Origin: Mycolicibacterium peregrinum | GTDB lineage: Bacteria; Actinomycetota; Actinomycetes; Mycobacteriales; Mycobacteriaceae | Assembly (NCBI RefSeq): GCF_001665625.1 | Contig: NZ_LZSY01000158.1 | Coordinates: 1 to 64,000, forward strand | Direction of reading: 5' to 3' | Length of the DNA: 64,000 bases | In this document: piece by piece, positions 39,680 through 48,852 of the stretch | How positions within the stretch are numbered: the stretch's first letter is position 1 | How the letters are laid out: each line of letters opens with the position of its first letter | Notes under the pieces: model-generated | Told to the model about the DNA's origin: nothing | The model's input: the letters and a program-made list of their open reading frames with translations, nothing else | Databases searched by the model: none | Made by a program: the position numbers and the translations under genes

Positions 39680-40476
39680 TCGGCCAGTGCCGCGCGCACG
39701 GGGTCGAACAACAACGCCCCGGATTTGGCCACTCCCCCGCCGATCACCACCAGGTCCAGGTCACACACCGCGCCCACCGAGGCGATCATCGCCGCCACCG
39801 CCCGCGCACCTCGATGAAAGGCCTTGAGGGCCAGCTCATCTCCTTGATTCGCCGCGTCACCGAGCGCCTTCGCGTCGGTACCGTCCCAGCCGTGCCGCCG
39901 CGCCCACCGCACCATGCTGGGTCCGGACGCGATGGTCTCGACGCAGCCGTGCCCACCGCACGTACACAGTTCACCGCCGTCGGGGGCGACGACGACGTGG
40001 CCGACGTGCCCGGCGTTGCCAGTGCGGCCGTCATACGGGGCGCCGTCGAGCACCAGACCGCCCCCGACCCCGGTCGAGACCACCATGCCGAGCAGGAACT
40101 GGGCGCCCCGCCCCGCGCCGCACCACTGCTCGCCGAGCGCCATGCATAGGCCGTCGCCGCCGAGCCGGACCGGCAGTCGGGTGGTGGCGGCGACGCGCTC
40201 GACTATCGGAAAGTGTTGCCACTCGGCGATATTGATCGGGCTGACCGTGCCGCCCGACAGGTCGATGGGACCGGCAGAGGCGATACCGACGGCAGCTGCG
40301 GCGCCGTCCGCCGTCTGCAAGGTCTCGGCGAGCAGCTTCTCGACGACGGCCCACACCGTCTCGGCATCACCGTCGGGGGTCGGCAGTTGCGCCCGATGCA
40401 CCAGCTGTCCCTCGGCGTCGACCAGGGCGACGGCGATCTTGGTGCCGCCGATATCGAGCGCGAGGGTGAGGGTCAC
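39580..40476 (-). CDS. ROK family sugar kinase (Rv0650-like)
   Basis: A 298-residue ROK kinase. The ATP/phosphate motif LALDIGGTKIAVALVD is at the N-terminus. The zinc site CTCGGHGCVETIASG and the sugar-binding GNAGHVGHVVV are present mid-protein, and VIGGGVAKSG lies near the end. It should phosphorylate a hexose such as glucose or mannose. It is the last gene of the GH38 alpha-mannosidase operon, 9 bp after the Rv0649-like gene, so mannose released by the mannosidase is a plausible substrate (inference). Confidence 0.88.
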   Translation of the reverse strand: MTLTLALDIGGTKIAVALVDAEGQLVHRAQLPTPDGDAETVWAVVEKLLAETLQTADGAAAAVGIASAGPIDLSGGTVSPINIAEWQHFPIVERVAATTRLPVRLGGDGLCMALGEQWCGAGRGAQFLLGMVVSTGVGGGLVLDGAPYDGRTGNAGHVGHVVVAPDGGELCTCGGHGCVETIASGPSMVRWARRHGWDGTDAKALGDAANQGDELALKAFHRGARAVAAMIASVGAVCDLDLVVIGGGVAKSGALLFDPVRAALADYAGLEFLRGLRVVPAVLGGDAGLVGAAALARG

Positions 40477-40485
40477 GTGGCGCTC

Positions 40486-41103
40486 CTAGTGCTTGTGCGT
40501 GTTGTCCGGCTGACGGGGATCGCCGGGGTGCTCGTACCCGGGCGCGAGTTCCACCAGGGCCGCGCAACGGGTGTCGAGCCACTGCCGGAACGCCTGCCTG
40601 CGCGCGGCCGCCCGCAGGTGAGCGGCGATCCGGTAGCGCGCCTGATCCAGCGACGGCGCCACGGGCCGGCCCCGCCACCCGTCGGACCCGGCCTGCGCCA
40701 ACGCGAATCGCAGCGGGTTGCGCGCGTGGTAGGCAGCCACCTCTGCCTCTGAAACCTCTATCGCAGCAGTCACCTCCGCGAACACAGCGCGTGCCGTGGC
40801 GCAATCCAGAGTGGCGGCGGCGACGCTGCCGATCTCCAACCGGGCCGCGGTGTCGGGCAGCAGCTCGTCCTGGCCGGGCGCGCCGAGGCCGGACAGTCCA
40901 TGCGCGCAGGCCTCGGCATCGACCACCCGCTCGGCAACCACCAGTTGGGTGAGCCAGCGGCGCAATTGCCGGCCCTCGCTGGTCCCGGGGCGCGGCAGCG
41001 CCGAGGCGCGGTTTCCCGCCCGCAACGTCGCCTCCCGATCATCGATCTCCTTGACCGACACCGGTTCTCCGGCCACCCGCGCCACACATTCCGCCGGGTT
41101 CAC
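40486..41103 (-). CDS. Uncharacterised Rv0649-like protein
   Basis: A 205-residue, mostly helical, soluble protein without signal peptide. Segments such as VAGEPVSVKEIDDREATLRAG, LRRWLTQLVVAERVVDAEA and VSEAEVAAYHARNPLRFA resemble the N-terminal domain of SurA/parvulin-type chaperones more than any acyltransferase. There is no GHSxG motif of FabD, so the historical fabD2 label of the M. tuberculosis homologue looks wrong. The GTG overlaps the mannosidase stop (GTGA), and the ROK gene follows by 9 bp. The chaperone similarity is a visual impression only. Confidence 0.7.
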   Translation of the reverse strand: MNPAECVARVAGEPVSVKEIDDREATLRAGNRASALPRPGTSEGRQLRRWLTQLVVAERVVDAEACAHGLSGLGAPGQDELLPDTAARLEIGSVAAATLDCATARAVFAEVTAAIEVSEAEVAAYHARNPLRFALAQAGSDGWRGRPVAPSLDQARYRIAAHLRAAARRQAFRQWLDTRCAALVELAPGYEHPGDPRQPDNTHKH

Positions 41104-44100
41104 CGGACCGCCACCTTCACCGCCGGGGAGTAGACCAGCCGCCCGGCGCAGCCCACTCTGATCAACGCCCACCACTCCCCCGGTTCGACCCACGACGGTG
41201 GCGTGACGTCGAAGACCACCTCGGCGGTGCCCGCCGCGGGTACCTCGATGCCGGCCGCGGCCGGCCCCATCCACTCCCAGGTTCCCCACGGGCTGATCAG
41301 GTGGGCCTCGGCGTTCAGACCCGTGACCGCGTCGGTGCCGATCGTCATCAACAGTCGCGCGGTCTCACCCGCCTTGACGTCGACGGCCTGCGGCTCGGAC
41401 ACCAGTTTGAGCACGTACGCATCGGGTTCGCCGATCGTGACGATGCAGACGTCCTCGACCACCTGCCGCCACGACGGCGGCAAGGCCTCCGACCCGCTGC
41501 CGGTCACTGAGAGTTCGGCACGCACCGGGTACAGCCCGGGTGCGGCACCGGGCGGGATGCTCAGCACCACATCGGTTTCCAGATGTTCGCCAGGTGGCAG
41601 GACGTAGGGCAGCTCGGCGGGCTGCACGTCCCATCCCGGCGGCCCATGCAGTCTGACCCGGCCGTGCAGCGCGGCGTCGGTGCAGTCACTGGCCGCCGTC
41701 AGCCGCACGACCACCTCGGTATCGGGTTGTCCGGCAACGCTCTCCGGATGCAGGTATGCGACGGCAGGAAGGCCACCGAGCGGCGCCGGGCCGCGATTGT
41801 GCAGCCAGTACCTGGCGTACAACGGTTGGGCCGCCTCGGCTTCGGGTGCCAGCGGCTGGTGCTCGCCGCGCAACACCTTCGGCAGGTTGAACTGGGTGGA
41901 CACCGTGGCGATCTGGTAGCCGTGCAGGCTCAGATGCGAGGGCTGTTGCGGCTCCGGTTCTTCCAGCAGGTTCAGGTTCGCAGCGGCCGAGACCGCGCGC
42001 AGCCCGGACCGGATGGTGACCTCGGCAGCGCTGCCGGTGATCTCGACCAGGCGCGCGGTGACCCCGTCGGCCGGGTCGGAATTGCGGACGCTGCCCGACG
42101 CGAGCGGATTTCCCGTGGCCTTGAGCGCACCCAGCTGGACGGTGCCTGCCGGCTCGATCTCCAGCAGCGAACCCCACGCCGGCAGTCCGCCGCCGGCATC
42201 CGTATCCACCACCACCGGCTGCAGCGGCCGGTTGAACTCCGCGGCGCTAAGTGCGACCCCCGCGGCCCGCCAGTCTCCGGCCCCGGTGACCAGCGCGTAG
42301 TCGAATGTGTGGGTCCAGTGCTGCAATTGGAAGTTGGAGCCGTCCGGTGCGGTACGGCGCGGCGGGTCGATCCAGGTGCCGGACGGCCAGCCGGTGCAGG
42401 ACCGCATCAGCGACGTGTGCAGGGTGCCGTCCGGTTCGATGGCGAAGCTCGGCACGCCACGGTTCAGCAGTGCCACGGTGCGGGCCTCGAACGGCTCCGC
42501 CGCCGCGGCAGCCTGTTGGGTGACGACGATCTCGGCGTCACCCAGGTCCTCGACCACCGCGTCGAGGTCACCGGCCAGGATCAGCACCGGCAGGCTTCGC
42601 ACTCCGCGCAGATCGGCACCGGGCACCCACTGTTCGGGCAGGGGCGCGACGGCAGGCACCCAGACGCGGGCCGATCCGGTGGCGTCGATCTGGCGTTTGA
42701 ACTCGTCGGAGTAGGCGATCTCGGCTTCGGCGAGAACAGCTGCGGTGAAAGGGTTTTCATCGGGCCCACCGAGCGTGAACCGGGTGTCGGGCAGATTGGA
42801 GTCCACCGTGAGATCGCCGTAGCGGGGTTTGTCCGCGGCGCTGCAGGTGGCGGTCACCCCGGCCCGCACCAGGGCCACCATCAGATCCCGTGCGTCGGTG
42901 CCGTCGTCGGGAGCGACCACCTCGGCCACTGAAACCGCCCGGACGTCCGAGCCGATCCGCACCCGCGCGGCCGACGACAGCCCGAACCAACCGTAGGCCG
43001 GGTTGTCAAGGGTCCACGGGTGTTGTGCCGCGTCCACCGCGTGGTGGGCCGAATGTTCGTGCAGCAGCCCGAATCCGCGGCCGATCACGGCGTCACCGAC
43101 CTCGCTCACCGGCAGCGCTCCGGGCACCGGGCAGGGCCAGCGCAGCCGCACCAGGCGGTCGGCCCCGACGAATTCGTCGATGACGGTGCGGCAATCGACC
43201 CGGTCCACACCGGACCAGAGCGTGATGGTCTGGGTGTAGCGCAACAACTCTCCGATGCGGCCCCGCACCACCACCCGCTGACCGAGCGCGCTCCGGTAGC
43301 ACTGCACCTCCTCGGCCGGGGCTGCCGAGGAGCACACCACCGGACCGGTGGGCAGCAGGTGCCATGGCCCTTCCCCGGCCTCGGGGTGGGCCGAATACTC
43401 GTCGTAGACCGCCAGTTCGTTGCCGATGCCGCCGTCGGCGATGAGCTCTCGCCCGTCGTCGAGGAGCGAACACACCCCACCGCCGCGGGCCGCGTCGACG
43501 CGTAGGCGGTAGCGGTCGTTGGCGATGGAATCCCCGGCCACCGGTTCCCAGCCGTGCGCCGTCCCGGCCGTGAACCGGTAGGACCGCCAGCCCAACGAGG
43601 GCACGTCGCGGGCCAACCAGCTCACGGTCACCCCGTCGTGTTCGACCAGGACGGGAACCTCGTGGCCGTCGCAATCGAGCACCCTGCCCTGGAACGGTTC
43701 CTCCAGGTGCACGGTGACGATGTCGGTCCGGTTGTGCGCCACGGCGTTCCACACCACCACTGCGCCGGTTCCCGGGTCGCTGCGCTCCTGCCCGCCGAAC
43801 CCCGCCACCGCGTCCGACAACAGGCGCAGAGCATTGTCGCGGGCGGTGACACCCAGCTCCCAGGCATCGCGCCAGCTGGTCAGGAGGTCGAGATAGACCT
43901 GGTCGGACTCCGAGCCGGTGATGGCGTCGTGATGTGCGCCGTAGGCCAGCTGCACCCAGGCCTTGGCCATCGCGGCCTGCGGGTAGTCCGCCCCACCGAG
44001 CAGTCCGGCGAACACGGCGAACCGTTCGGCGTCGAGCACCGCGTCCTCGGCGGCCCGGTTGGCCTGCTTGGTGTCGATGTAGGAGACGTCCTTGCCGGTG

Positions 44101-45269
44101 TAGATCGGGTTCATGTCGCGGGTCTGCGGGGACGGTGTGATGCCGCGCTCGTCGACCTCGGCACGCACCGCGGTGAAGAATTCGGACGGCAGGGCGCACA
44201 CGAACTTCGGCCAGGCGTACCGCGCATTCCAGTCGCGGTGGATCTGCGTGACCCACTTGTTGGGCGGGGTGTAGTCAGTGCCCACGGGCAGGAGCACGTT
44301 GCGGGTCAACGCAACTCGTTTGAGTTTGGTGAACAGCGCGTAGGTGGATTCTTCCGCCTCGGCCAGTGAGGCCGAGGAGTCCATCCACCATCCGGCCGAA
44401 TAGTGCGCGGGCATGTAGTGGGTGAGCAGCCCGCGGCCCGACGGTGCGATCCACTCGAACTCGCTCGCGAACTGCATGCGCTCGGGGTCGCCATCGTTCT
44501 GCATCGGCCCCCACTGGTGGTGCGGCCCACGGGCCCACGAACTGGACGTCAGGCCGACGTCGGCCGCCATCCCGGGAAACTGCGGGTCGTGGCCGAACAC
44601 GTCGAGCTGCCATGCCGTGGCCGGATTGGCGCCCAGCACGTCACGTTGAAAACCCATGCCCGACACGAAGTTCCGGATCGCGGTCTCCGGGCTGGTGAGA
44701 TTGGTGTTGGGCTCGTTGTATGTGCCGCCCATGATCTCGACGCGTCCCTCGGCGATGAAACGACGCAGATCGTCCCGGTCTTCGGGCCGGGCATCCCAGT
44801 AGGGCTTGAGATAGTCCACCTCGGCCAGGACGAACTTGTACTCCGGTTCGCGCCGCGCCATTTCCAGGTGTGCGTGCACCAGATCGAAGCCGTTGGTCTG
44901 CCGGCACTGGCCGGGCGGATCCTCGGTCCACACGCTGGTGTAGGCGGCCTGGGTGTTCCACCAGACGGGGTCGTAGTGGAAGTGGCTGATCATGTACATC
45001 GTCCAGCCCGGTTCGGCGACGGTGAAGTCGAAGTCGATCGAGCCCACCCTGGCGCGCCGGACTTCCCCGGGTACGCCCCGCTCGACGTCCACCGGGACCT
45101 CGACGGTGCCGTCCCCGGCCGCCGCCATCGCCTCACCGGTCAGCCCGTCCCCGCTGACCCGCACCGGCGTCGGCGCGGCGCAGGCCTCGTATCGCACCCG
45201 AACCAGCTGCCGGGCGGCATCCTCCGGCCCGGCGAACAGCTCCGTCGTCTCCACTGACAGGACGCGCAT
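41100..45269 (-). CDS. Alpha-mannosidase, glycoside hydrolase family 38 (Rv0648-like)
   Basis: A 1389-residue GH38 enzyme. Zinc ligands are in MISHFHYDPVW (His98, Asp100); the nucleophile Asp223 is in AWQLDVFGHDPQF, and further His residues in THYMPAHYSAGW line the site. After the middle helical domain comes the long C-terminal beta-sandwich region, ending in two NEW3/Ig-like segments (about 1180-1280 and 1290-1389, NPCBM-associated type). No signal peptide is seen, so it probably acts in the cytoplasm on mannose-containing glycans. It is followed with overlap by the Rv0649-like gene. Confidence 0.92.
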   Translation of the reverse strand: MRVLSVETTELFAGPEDAARQLVRVRYEACAAPTPVRVSGDGLTGEAMAAAGDGTVEVPVDVERGVPGEVRRARVGSIDFDFTVAEPGWTMYMISHFHYDPVWWNTQAAYTSVWTEDPPGQCRQTNGFDLVHAHLEMARREPEYKFVLAEVDYLKPYWDARPEDRDDLRRFIAEGRVEIMGGTYNEPNTNLTSPETAIRNFVSGMGFQRDVLGANPATAWQLDVFGHDPQFPGMAADVGLTSSSWARGPHHQWGPMQNDGDPERMQFASEFEWIAPSGRGLLTHYMPAHYSAGWWMDSSASLAEAEESTYALFTKLKRVALTRNVLLPVGTDYTPPNKWVTQIHRDWNARYAWPKFVCALPSEFFTAVRAEVDERGITPSPQTRDMNPIYTGKDVSYIDTKQANRAAEDAVLDAERFAVFAGLLGGADYPQAAMAKAWVQLAYGAHHDAITGSESDQVYLDLLTSWRDAWELGVTARDNALRLLSDAVAGFGGQERSDPGTGAVVVWNAVAHNRTDIVTVHLEEPFQGRVLDCDGHEVPVLVEHDGVTVSWLARDVPSLGWRSYRFTAGTAHGWEPVAGDSIANDRYRLRVDAARGGGVCSLLDDGRELIADGGIGNELAVYDEYSAHPEAGEGPWHLLPTGPVVCSSAAPAEEVQCYRSALGQRVVVRGRIGELLRYTQTITLWSGVDRVDCRTVIDEFVGADRLVRLRWPCPVPGALPVSEVGDAVIGRGFGLLHEHSAHHAVDAAQHPWTLDNPAYGWFGLSSAARVRIGSDVRAVSVAEVVAPDDGTDARDLMVALVRAGVTATCSAADKPRYGDLTVDSNLPDTRFTLGGPDENPFTAAVLAEAEIAYSDEFKRQIDATGSARVWVPAVAPLPEQWVPGADLRGVRSLPVLILAGDLDAVVEDLGDAEIVVTQQAAAAAEPFEARTVALLNRGVPSFAIEPDGTLHTSLMRSCTGWPSGTWIDPPRRTAPDGSNFQLQHWTHTFDYALVTGAGDWRAAGVALSAAEFNRPLQPVVVDTDAGGGLPAWGSLLEIEPAGTVQLGALKATGNPLASGSVRNSDPADGVTARLVEITGSAAEVTIRSGLRAVSAAANLNLLEEPEPQQPSHLSLHGYQIATVSTQFNLPKVLRGEHQPLAPEAEAAQPLYARYWLHNRGPAPLGGLPAVAYLHPESVAGQPDTEVVVRLTAASDCTDAALHGRVRLHGPPGWDVQPAELPYVLPPGEHLETDVVLSIPPGAAPGLYPVRAELSVTGSGSEALPPSWRQVVEDVCIVTIGEPDAYVLKLVSEPQAVDVKAGETARLLMTIGTDAVTGLNAEAHLISPWGTWEWMGPAAAGIEVPAAGTAEVVFDVTPPSWVEPGEWWALIRVGCAGRLVYSPAVKVAVR

Positions 45270-45287
45270 CTGAAAAACCCTACGACT

Positions 45288-46040
45288 TCAACGCTCCGAA
45301 ATGTCGACGACCAACGCCCGATGATCCGAAATCGGTAGGTGCGGCGCCACGCAGGCAGTGGCGAACAGTGTCGGGTCGTCGGTGAGGATGTGGTCGAGCT
45401 GCGTCGTCGGCGTGTCGGCGGGAAACGTCGGGGCCTCCCCGAGTGGGCGCCAGTGTGCCGGCGCGCCTGAGTTCAGATCTCCCATCAGCAGCCTCGGCGC
45501 CGGGAAGCCGCTCAGATCCCGCACCAGATGCCGCAGTTGCAGGCGGTTCCATCCCGGTACGAACGACAGGTGGGTGTTGGCCACCGTGAGCGCGCCGAGT
45601 GGGGTGTCGATGCGCGCGACCATCGCGGCCCGGGGTTCTTCGTGGACGATCCGGAACCGGCGGATGCCCGAGACGTACATCGGAAACCGGACCGGTATCC
45701 GGGGAAGCCGCAACACCTGCCAGTTCTCGACCGGGTACCGGGTGAGCAGGGCGATGCCGTAGGCGGCGGTGCCGGGTTGTTCGCGGCCGGTCGCAGCCAT
45801 CCAGGTGGCTCCCGGGGTCCCGGAGATCGCGGCGACGAAGCGATGGTGCACGGCGTTCATCGCCCGGGCCGCCACGGCGGTCAGGTCGGCCTTGCCCGAG
45901 CGCGGCTGATCCAGGTCGACTTCCTGCAGCGCGAGGATGTCGGCGTCGAGTTCGGCCACCGCGGCGGCAAGTCTGCCGAGGTCGACGTCGCCATCGTGGA
46001 CACTGCGTCCGTGCAGGATGTTGAAAGTGGCCAGCCGCAT
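45288..46040 (-). CDS. Endonuclease/exonuclease/phosphatase family protein
   Basis: A 250-residue EEP-fold hydrolase. Metal and catalytic motifs are LATFNILHGRS, ILALQEVDLDQ, VANTHLSFVPGWN, LLMGDLNSGAP, TQLDHILT and SDHRALVVDI, in the order seen in DNase I-like enzymes. It may cut phosphodiesters of DNA, lipids or small molecules; the substrate is not predictable. It ends 18 bp before the GH38 start on the same strand and probably heads the same operon. Confidence 0.88.
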   Translation of the reverse strand: MRLATFNILHGRSVHDGDVDLGRLAAAVAELDADILALQEVDLDQPRSGKADLTAVAARAMNAVHHRFVAAISGTPGATWMAATGREQPGTAAYGIALLTRYPVENWQVLRLPRIPVRFPMYVSGIRRFRIVHEEPRAAMVARIDTPLGALTVANTHLSFVPGWNRLQLRHLVRDLSGFPAPRLLMGDLNSGAPAHWRPLGEAPTFPADTPTTQLDHILTDDPTLFATACVAPHLPISDHRALVVDISER

Positions 46041-46102
46041 GGGTACTCAGTACCCACTCTGCATCGGCTCCATCGCGATGCCCGACCGATCCGGGATGGC
46101 AC

Positions 46103-46651
46103 ATGCTCGACCGCAACGACGATCTGCGTGACGCGCTGAAGCGCGCTGCTGCGGCATTCAAGGCGCATGGGCCGCACTTCGCGCTCGGCGGCAGCTATGC
46201 GCTGTGGGTGTACGGCGCGCCCGAGCCGGTTCACGACGTCGATTTCGTGGTGGCCGAGACCGACGCCGAGGCGGCCGAGGTGGCGTTGCGTAAGGCCGGG
46301 TTCCAGATCGTGCATGTACCCGAGGACTGGTTGTTCAAGGCCTATCCCGACGACGACGTGCTGGTCGACGTGCTCTACCAGCTCAACGGGGTGTCGGTGG
46401 ATGCGGCGACGCTGGCCTCCGCGGAGGTGTTGGACGTGCTCGCGGTCCGGATGCCGGTGTTGCCGCCGACGCTGGTGGTGTCGGAGAAGCTGCGGTCGCT
46501 CAACGAACACCATTGCGACTTCGCCCCGTTGCTACCCGCGGCCCGGGCGGTGCGCGAGCAGGTCGACTGGGATGAGGTGCGCGCCGCGACCGCAGACAAT
46601 GACTTCGCTGCGGCGTTCCTGATGCTGCTCGACCGCCTCGGGATCACCTGA
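46103..46651 (+). CDS. Nucleotidyltransferase-fold protein
   Basis: A 182-residue protein of the minimal nucleotidyltransferase superfamily. The core is FALGGSYALWVYG with HDVDFVVAET, giving the GG(S) and DxD metal motif, and a third acid in VLVDVLYQL. It resembles AbiEii-like or stand-alone proteins annotated simply as nucleotidyltransferase. No antitoxin partner is adjacent: upstream is the divergent EEP gene and downstream is a convergent WYL regulator with an 8-bp overlap. The function is unknown. Confidence 0.75.
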   Translation: MLDRNDDLRDALKRAAAAFKAHGPHFALGGSYALWVYGAPEPVHDVDFVVAETDAEAAEVALRKAGFQIVHVPEDWLFKAYPDDDVLVDVLYQLNGVSVDAATLASAEVLDVLAVRMPVLPPTLVVSEKLRSLNEHHCDFAPLLPAARAVREQVDWDEVRAATADNDFAAAFLMLLDRLGIT

Positions 46652-47618
46652 CCGTGCCTCGCGCAGCCAGGTGCAGGCGGTCGGCCACGGCGCGCACGGC
46701 GGCGGCCACCTCGGGCGGCTCGAGCACCTCGAAGTCGTGGCCGACGGTGGCGAAATAGAGCACCATGCGTTCAGGGTCGTCGGCGCCGGTGGTGACGATG
46801 CAGGCAGCGGGGCCGTCCGCCTCGACGGTGGCCGACGCCGGTGGAAACTTCTGCGCCACAACCTCTTGCGGGGCGTGATAGCGCACCCGCGCTCGGTAGC
46901 GGTAGGGCGAGGAGCTGATCGACCGGCGCACATAGTCGGCCGCGTTCGGGGCCTCGCGCGGGGTGAAGGTGGTCCCCGTCGCGGCCACCGTGGACATCCG
47001 GTCCAACCGCAGGCTGCGCCAGTCCTCCCGGTCACGGTCGTAGGCCATCAGGTACCAGCGACGACCGGTGGTCACCAGCTGGTAGGGCTCGAGCCGCCGC
47101 TGGGTGTGGTTGCCGCGAATGTCGGTGTAGTCGGTACTGACGTGTTCGCGGTCGCGGCAGGCGCGGGCCAGGGTCATCAACACCTCGGGCTCCACCGGGG
47201 AGTCCGACGCGTTGGGTGCAAGGGTGACGGTGGCGTCGTGCACCGCCGAGACCTGTGACCGCAACCGCGCGGGCATGACCTGGTCGAGTTTGGACAGTGC
47301 CCGAAGGGCGGATTCGCCGACGCCGGCGACGCTTCCGCCTGCGGCCAGCCGCAGGCAGACGGCCATCGCGACGGCTTCATCGGGGTCGAGCAGCAGCGGG
47401 GGCAGTGCCGCACCTGCGCCCAGTTGGTAGCCCCCGCCCTGCCCCTTGCTGGCGTGGACCGGGTAGCCGAGGTCGCGCAGCCGCTCGATGTCGCGACGGA
47501 CGCTGCGGGTGGTGACCCCGAGCCGTTCGGCCAGCTCTTCACCCGTCCACGCCCGGCGCGCCTGCAACAGGCCGAGGAGTTGCAACACGCGGCCGGTGGT
47601 TTCACTGCTCACCGCCAT
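46644..47618 (-). CDS. WYL-domain (YafY-type) transcriptional regulator
   Basis: A 324-residue regulator. The N-terminal DeoR-like helix-turn-helix (WTGEELAERLGVTTRSVRRD) is followed by ASKGQGGGYQLG. The WYL domain is in LEPYQLVTTGRRWYLMAYD with the companion RLDRM, and a WCX C-terminus ends the protein. The ATG giving MAVSSETTGRVLQ is preferred over an upstream in-frame start that would cover the operator. It is divergent from two DinB genes and probably controls them. Confidence 0.9.
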   Translation of the reverse strand: MAVSSETTGRVLQLLGLLQARRAWTGEELAERLGVTTRSVRRDIERLRDLGYPVHASKGQGGGYQLGAGAALPPLLLDPDEAVAMAVCLRLAAGGSVAGVGESALRALSKLDQVMPARLRSQVSAVHDATVTLAPNASDSPVEPEVLMTLARACRDREHVSTDYTDIRGNHTQRRLEPYQLVTTGRRWYLMAYDRDREDWRSLRLDRMSTVAATGTTFTPREAPNAADYVRRSISSSPYRYRARVRYHAPQEVVAQKFPPASATVEADGPAACIVTTGADDPERMVLYFATVGHDFEVLEPPEVAAAVRAVADRLHLAARGTVR

Positions 47619-47640
47619 GTCAGAAGTCTGCCGCATTTTT

Positions 47641-47657
47641 AGGACCGAAACTGTCCT
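47641..47657. promoter_or_regulatory. Operator candidate between WYL regulator and DinB genes
   Basis: AGGAC-CGAAACT-GTCCT is a perfect 5-bp inverted repeat with a 7-bp spacer, centred in the 61-bp divergent gap. WYL-type regulators in such pairs usually repress or activate the divergent gene. Binding is inferred. Confidence 0.55.
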
Positions 47658-47679
47658 ATATGCGTGAAACAGTGGTCTC

Positions 47680-48201
47680 ATGTGGACAAACCTTCTGGCC
47701 GATCAATTGGACTTCCACTGGACGAATCAACTGAGGCCGCGATTGGACGGCCTCACCGACCACGAGTACTTCTGGGCACCGGTCCCCGACTGCTGGACGG
47801 TTCACCCCGACGGCGCCATCGACTTCAGTTATCCACCGCCACAACCGGAACCGTTCACCACGATCGCCTGGCGGCTGGCACACGTGATCGTCGGTGTGTT
47901 CGCGATGCGCAACCACTCGCACTTCGGCGGACCGCCGGCGGACTACGAGTCGTGGCCGTACGCCACCGATGCGGCCACGGCCCTGCACCAACTCGACGAC
48001 GCGTACCGAAATTGGATCGACGGGGTCAGGTCGCTGAGCGAAGATGACCTGCAACGTCCGTGCGGTCCCGCCGAGGGGCCCTACGGTGATGAGCCGATGG
48101 CTGTGCTGGTACTGCACATCAATCGGGAAGCGATCCACCACGGCGCCGAAATCGCTTGTATCCGAGATCTTTACGCCCACTCAACCAACAAGGAGAACTG
48201 A
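47680..48201 (+). CDS. DinB family protein
   Basis: A 173-residue four-helix-bundle protein of the DinB/YfiT-like group. The metal ligands are visible as His in IAWRLAHVIVG and the pair in HINREAIHHGAEIACIRDLY. Many actinobacterial DinB proteins are mycothiol-dependent transferases. It is followed after 3 bp by a second DinB gene. The substrate is unknown, and the regulation by the divergent WYL protein is inferred. Confidence 0.85.
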   Translation: MWTNLLADQLDFHWTNQLRPRLDGLTDHEYFWAPVPDCWTVHPDGAIDFSYPPPQPEPFTTIAWRLAHVIVGVFAMRNHSHFGGPPADYESWPYATDAATALHQLDDAYRNWIDGVRSLSEDDLQRPCGPAEGPYGDEPMAVLVLHINREAIHHGAEIACIRDLYAHSTNKEN

Positions 48202-48204
48202 ACC

Positions 48205-48807
48205 ATGCCAGGAATGCCGCCTCCCGCCGCCGATGAACGCCGGAACCTCGTCGAGTTTCTCGCCTTTCAGCAGAACGCCTTCTTCGCAGTGGCGCACGGC
48301 CTGACCGACGAGCAGGCGCGGTCCACGCCGTCGGTGAGCGCGCTGTCGGTCGGCGGTCTGATCAAGCACGTCACCGCCGTGCAGAAGAGCTGGGCCGACC
48401 GCGCCGAGCACGGACCGCAGTTCCCACCGGCCGATCCCCGCCCATTCGAGGAACAGGCCGCCGACTACGCCGACATGCACGTGATGCGCGAGGACGAAAC
48501 CCTGGCCGGGCTACTCGACGCGTTCAAGGCCCAGAACGCCGAGACGCTGCGGGTGTTCACCGAGCGGGACCTCGACACCGCGGTTCCGGTGCCCCACGAT
48601 GTGCCGTGGTTCCCACAGGACGTCGACAACTGGTCGGTGCGGTGGGTCGTCATGCATCTGATCGAGGAACTCAGCCGCCACGCCGGGCATGCCGACATCA
48701 TCCGCGAATCGATCGATCGCGCAACGATGTACGAGTTGCTCGCGGCCGAAGAGGAGTGGCCCGAGACCGAGTGGATCAAGCGCTGGCGTCCGGTCGCTCA
48801 AGCCTGA
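48205..48807 (+). CDS. DinB family protein (DUF664)
   Basis: A 200-residue DinB-fold protein. Metal-binding histidines lie in VGGLIKHVTAVQKSW and in VVMHLIEELSRHAGHADIIRES, the classic HxxxE/H-x3-H arrangement of the mycothiol-dependent maleylpyruvate isomerase/DinB group. AAGGAG lies 10 nt ahead of the ATG, and the gene is co-transcribed with the previous DinB gene. The two are distant paralogues, probably a detoxification pair; this is inference. Confidence 0.87.
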   Translation: MPGMPPPAADERRNLVEFLAFQQNAFFAVAHGLTDEQARSTPSVSALSVGGLIKHVTAVQKSWADRAEHGPQFPPADPRPFEEQAADYADMHVMREDETLAGLLDAFKAQNAETLRVFTERDLDTAVPVPHDVPWFPQDVDNWSVRWVVMHLIEELSRHAGHADIIRESIDRATMYELLAAEEEWPETEWIKRWRPVAQA

Positions 48808-48852
48808 CGGCTCTGCGCGCTTACCGGCCGCGACTAATTGGCGGCACCGGGC

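Noticed and set aside
40486..41103. FabD2 (malonyl-CoA-ACP transacylase) annotation of the homologue
   Set aside because: No GHSxG nucleophile motif and no acyltransferase fold signature are present, so the name was not used.
46103..46651. A type IV toxin (AbiEii-like) toxin-antitoxin system
   Set aside because: The nucleotidyltransferase core is present, but no AbiEi-like antitoxin lies on either side; the gene stands alone.
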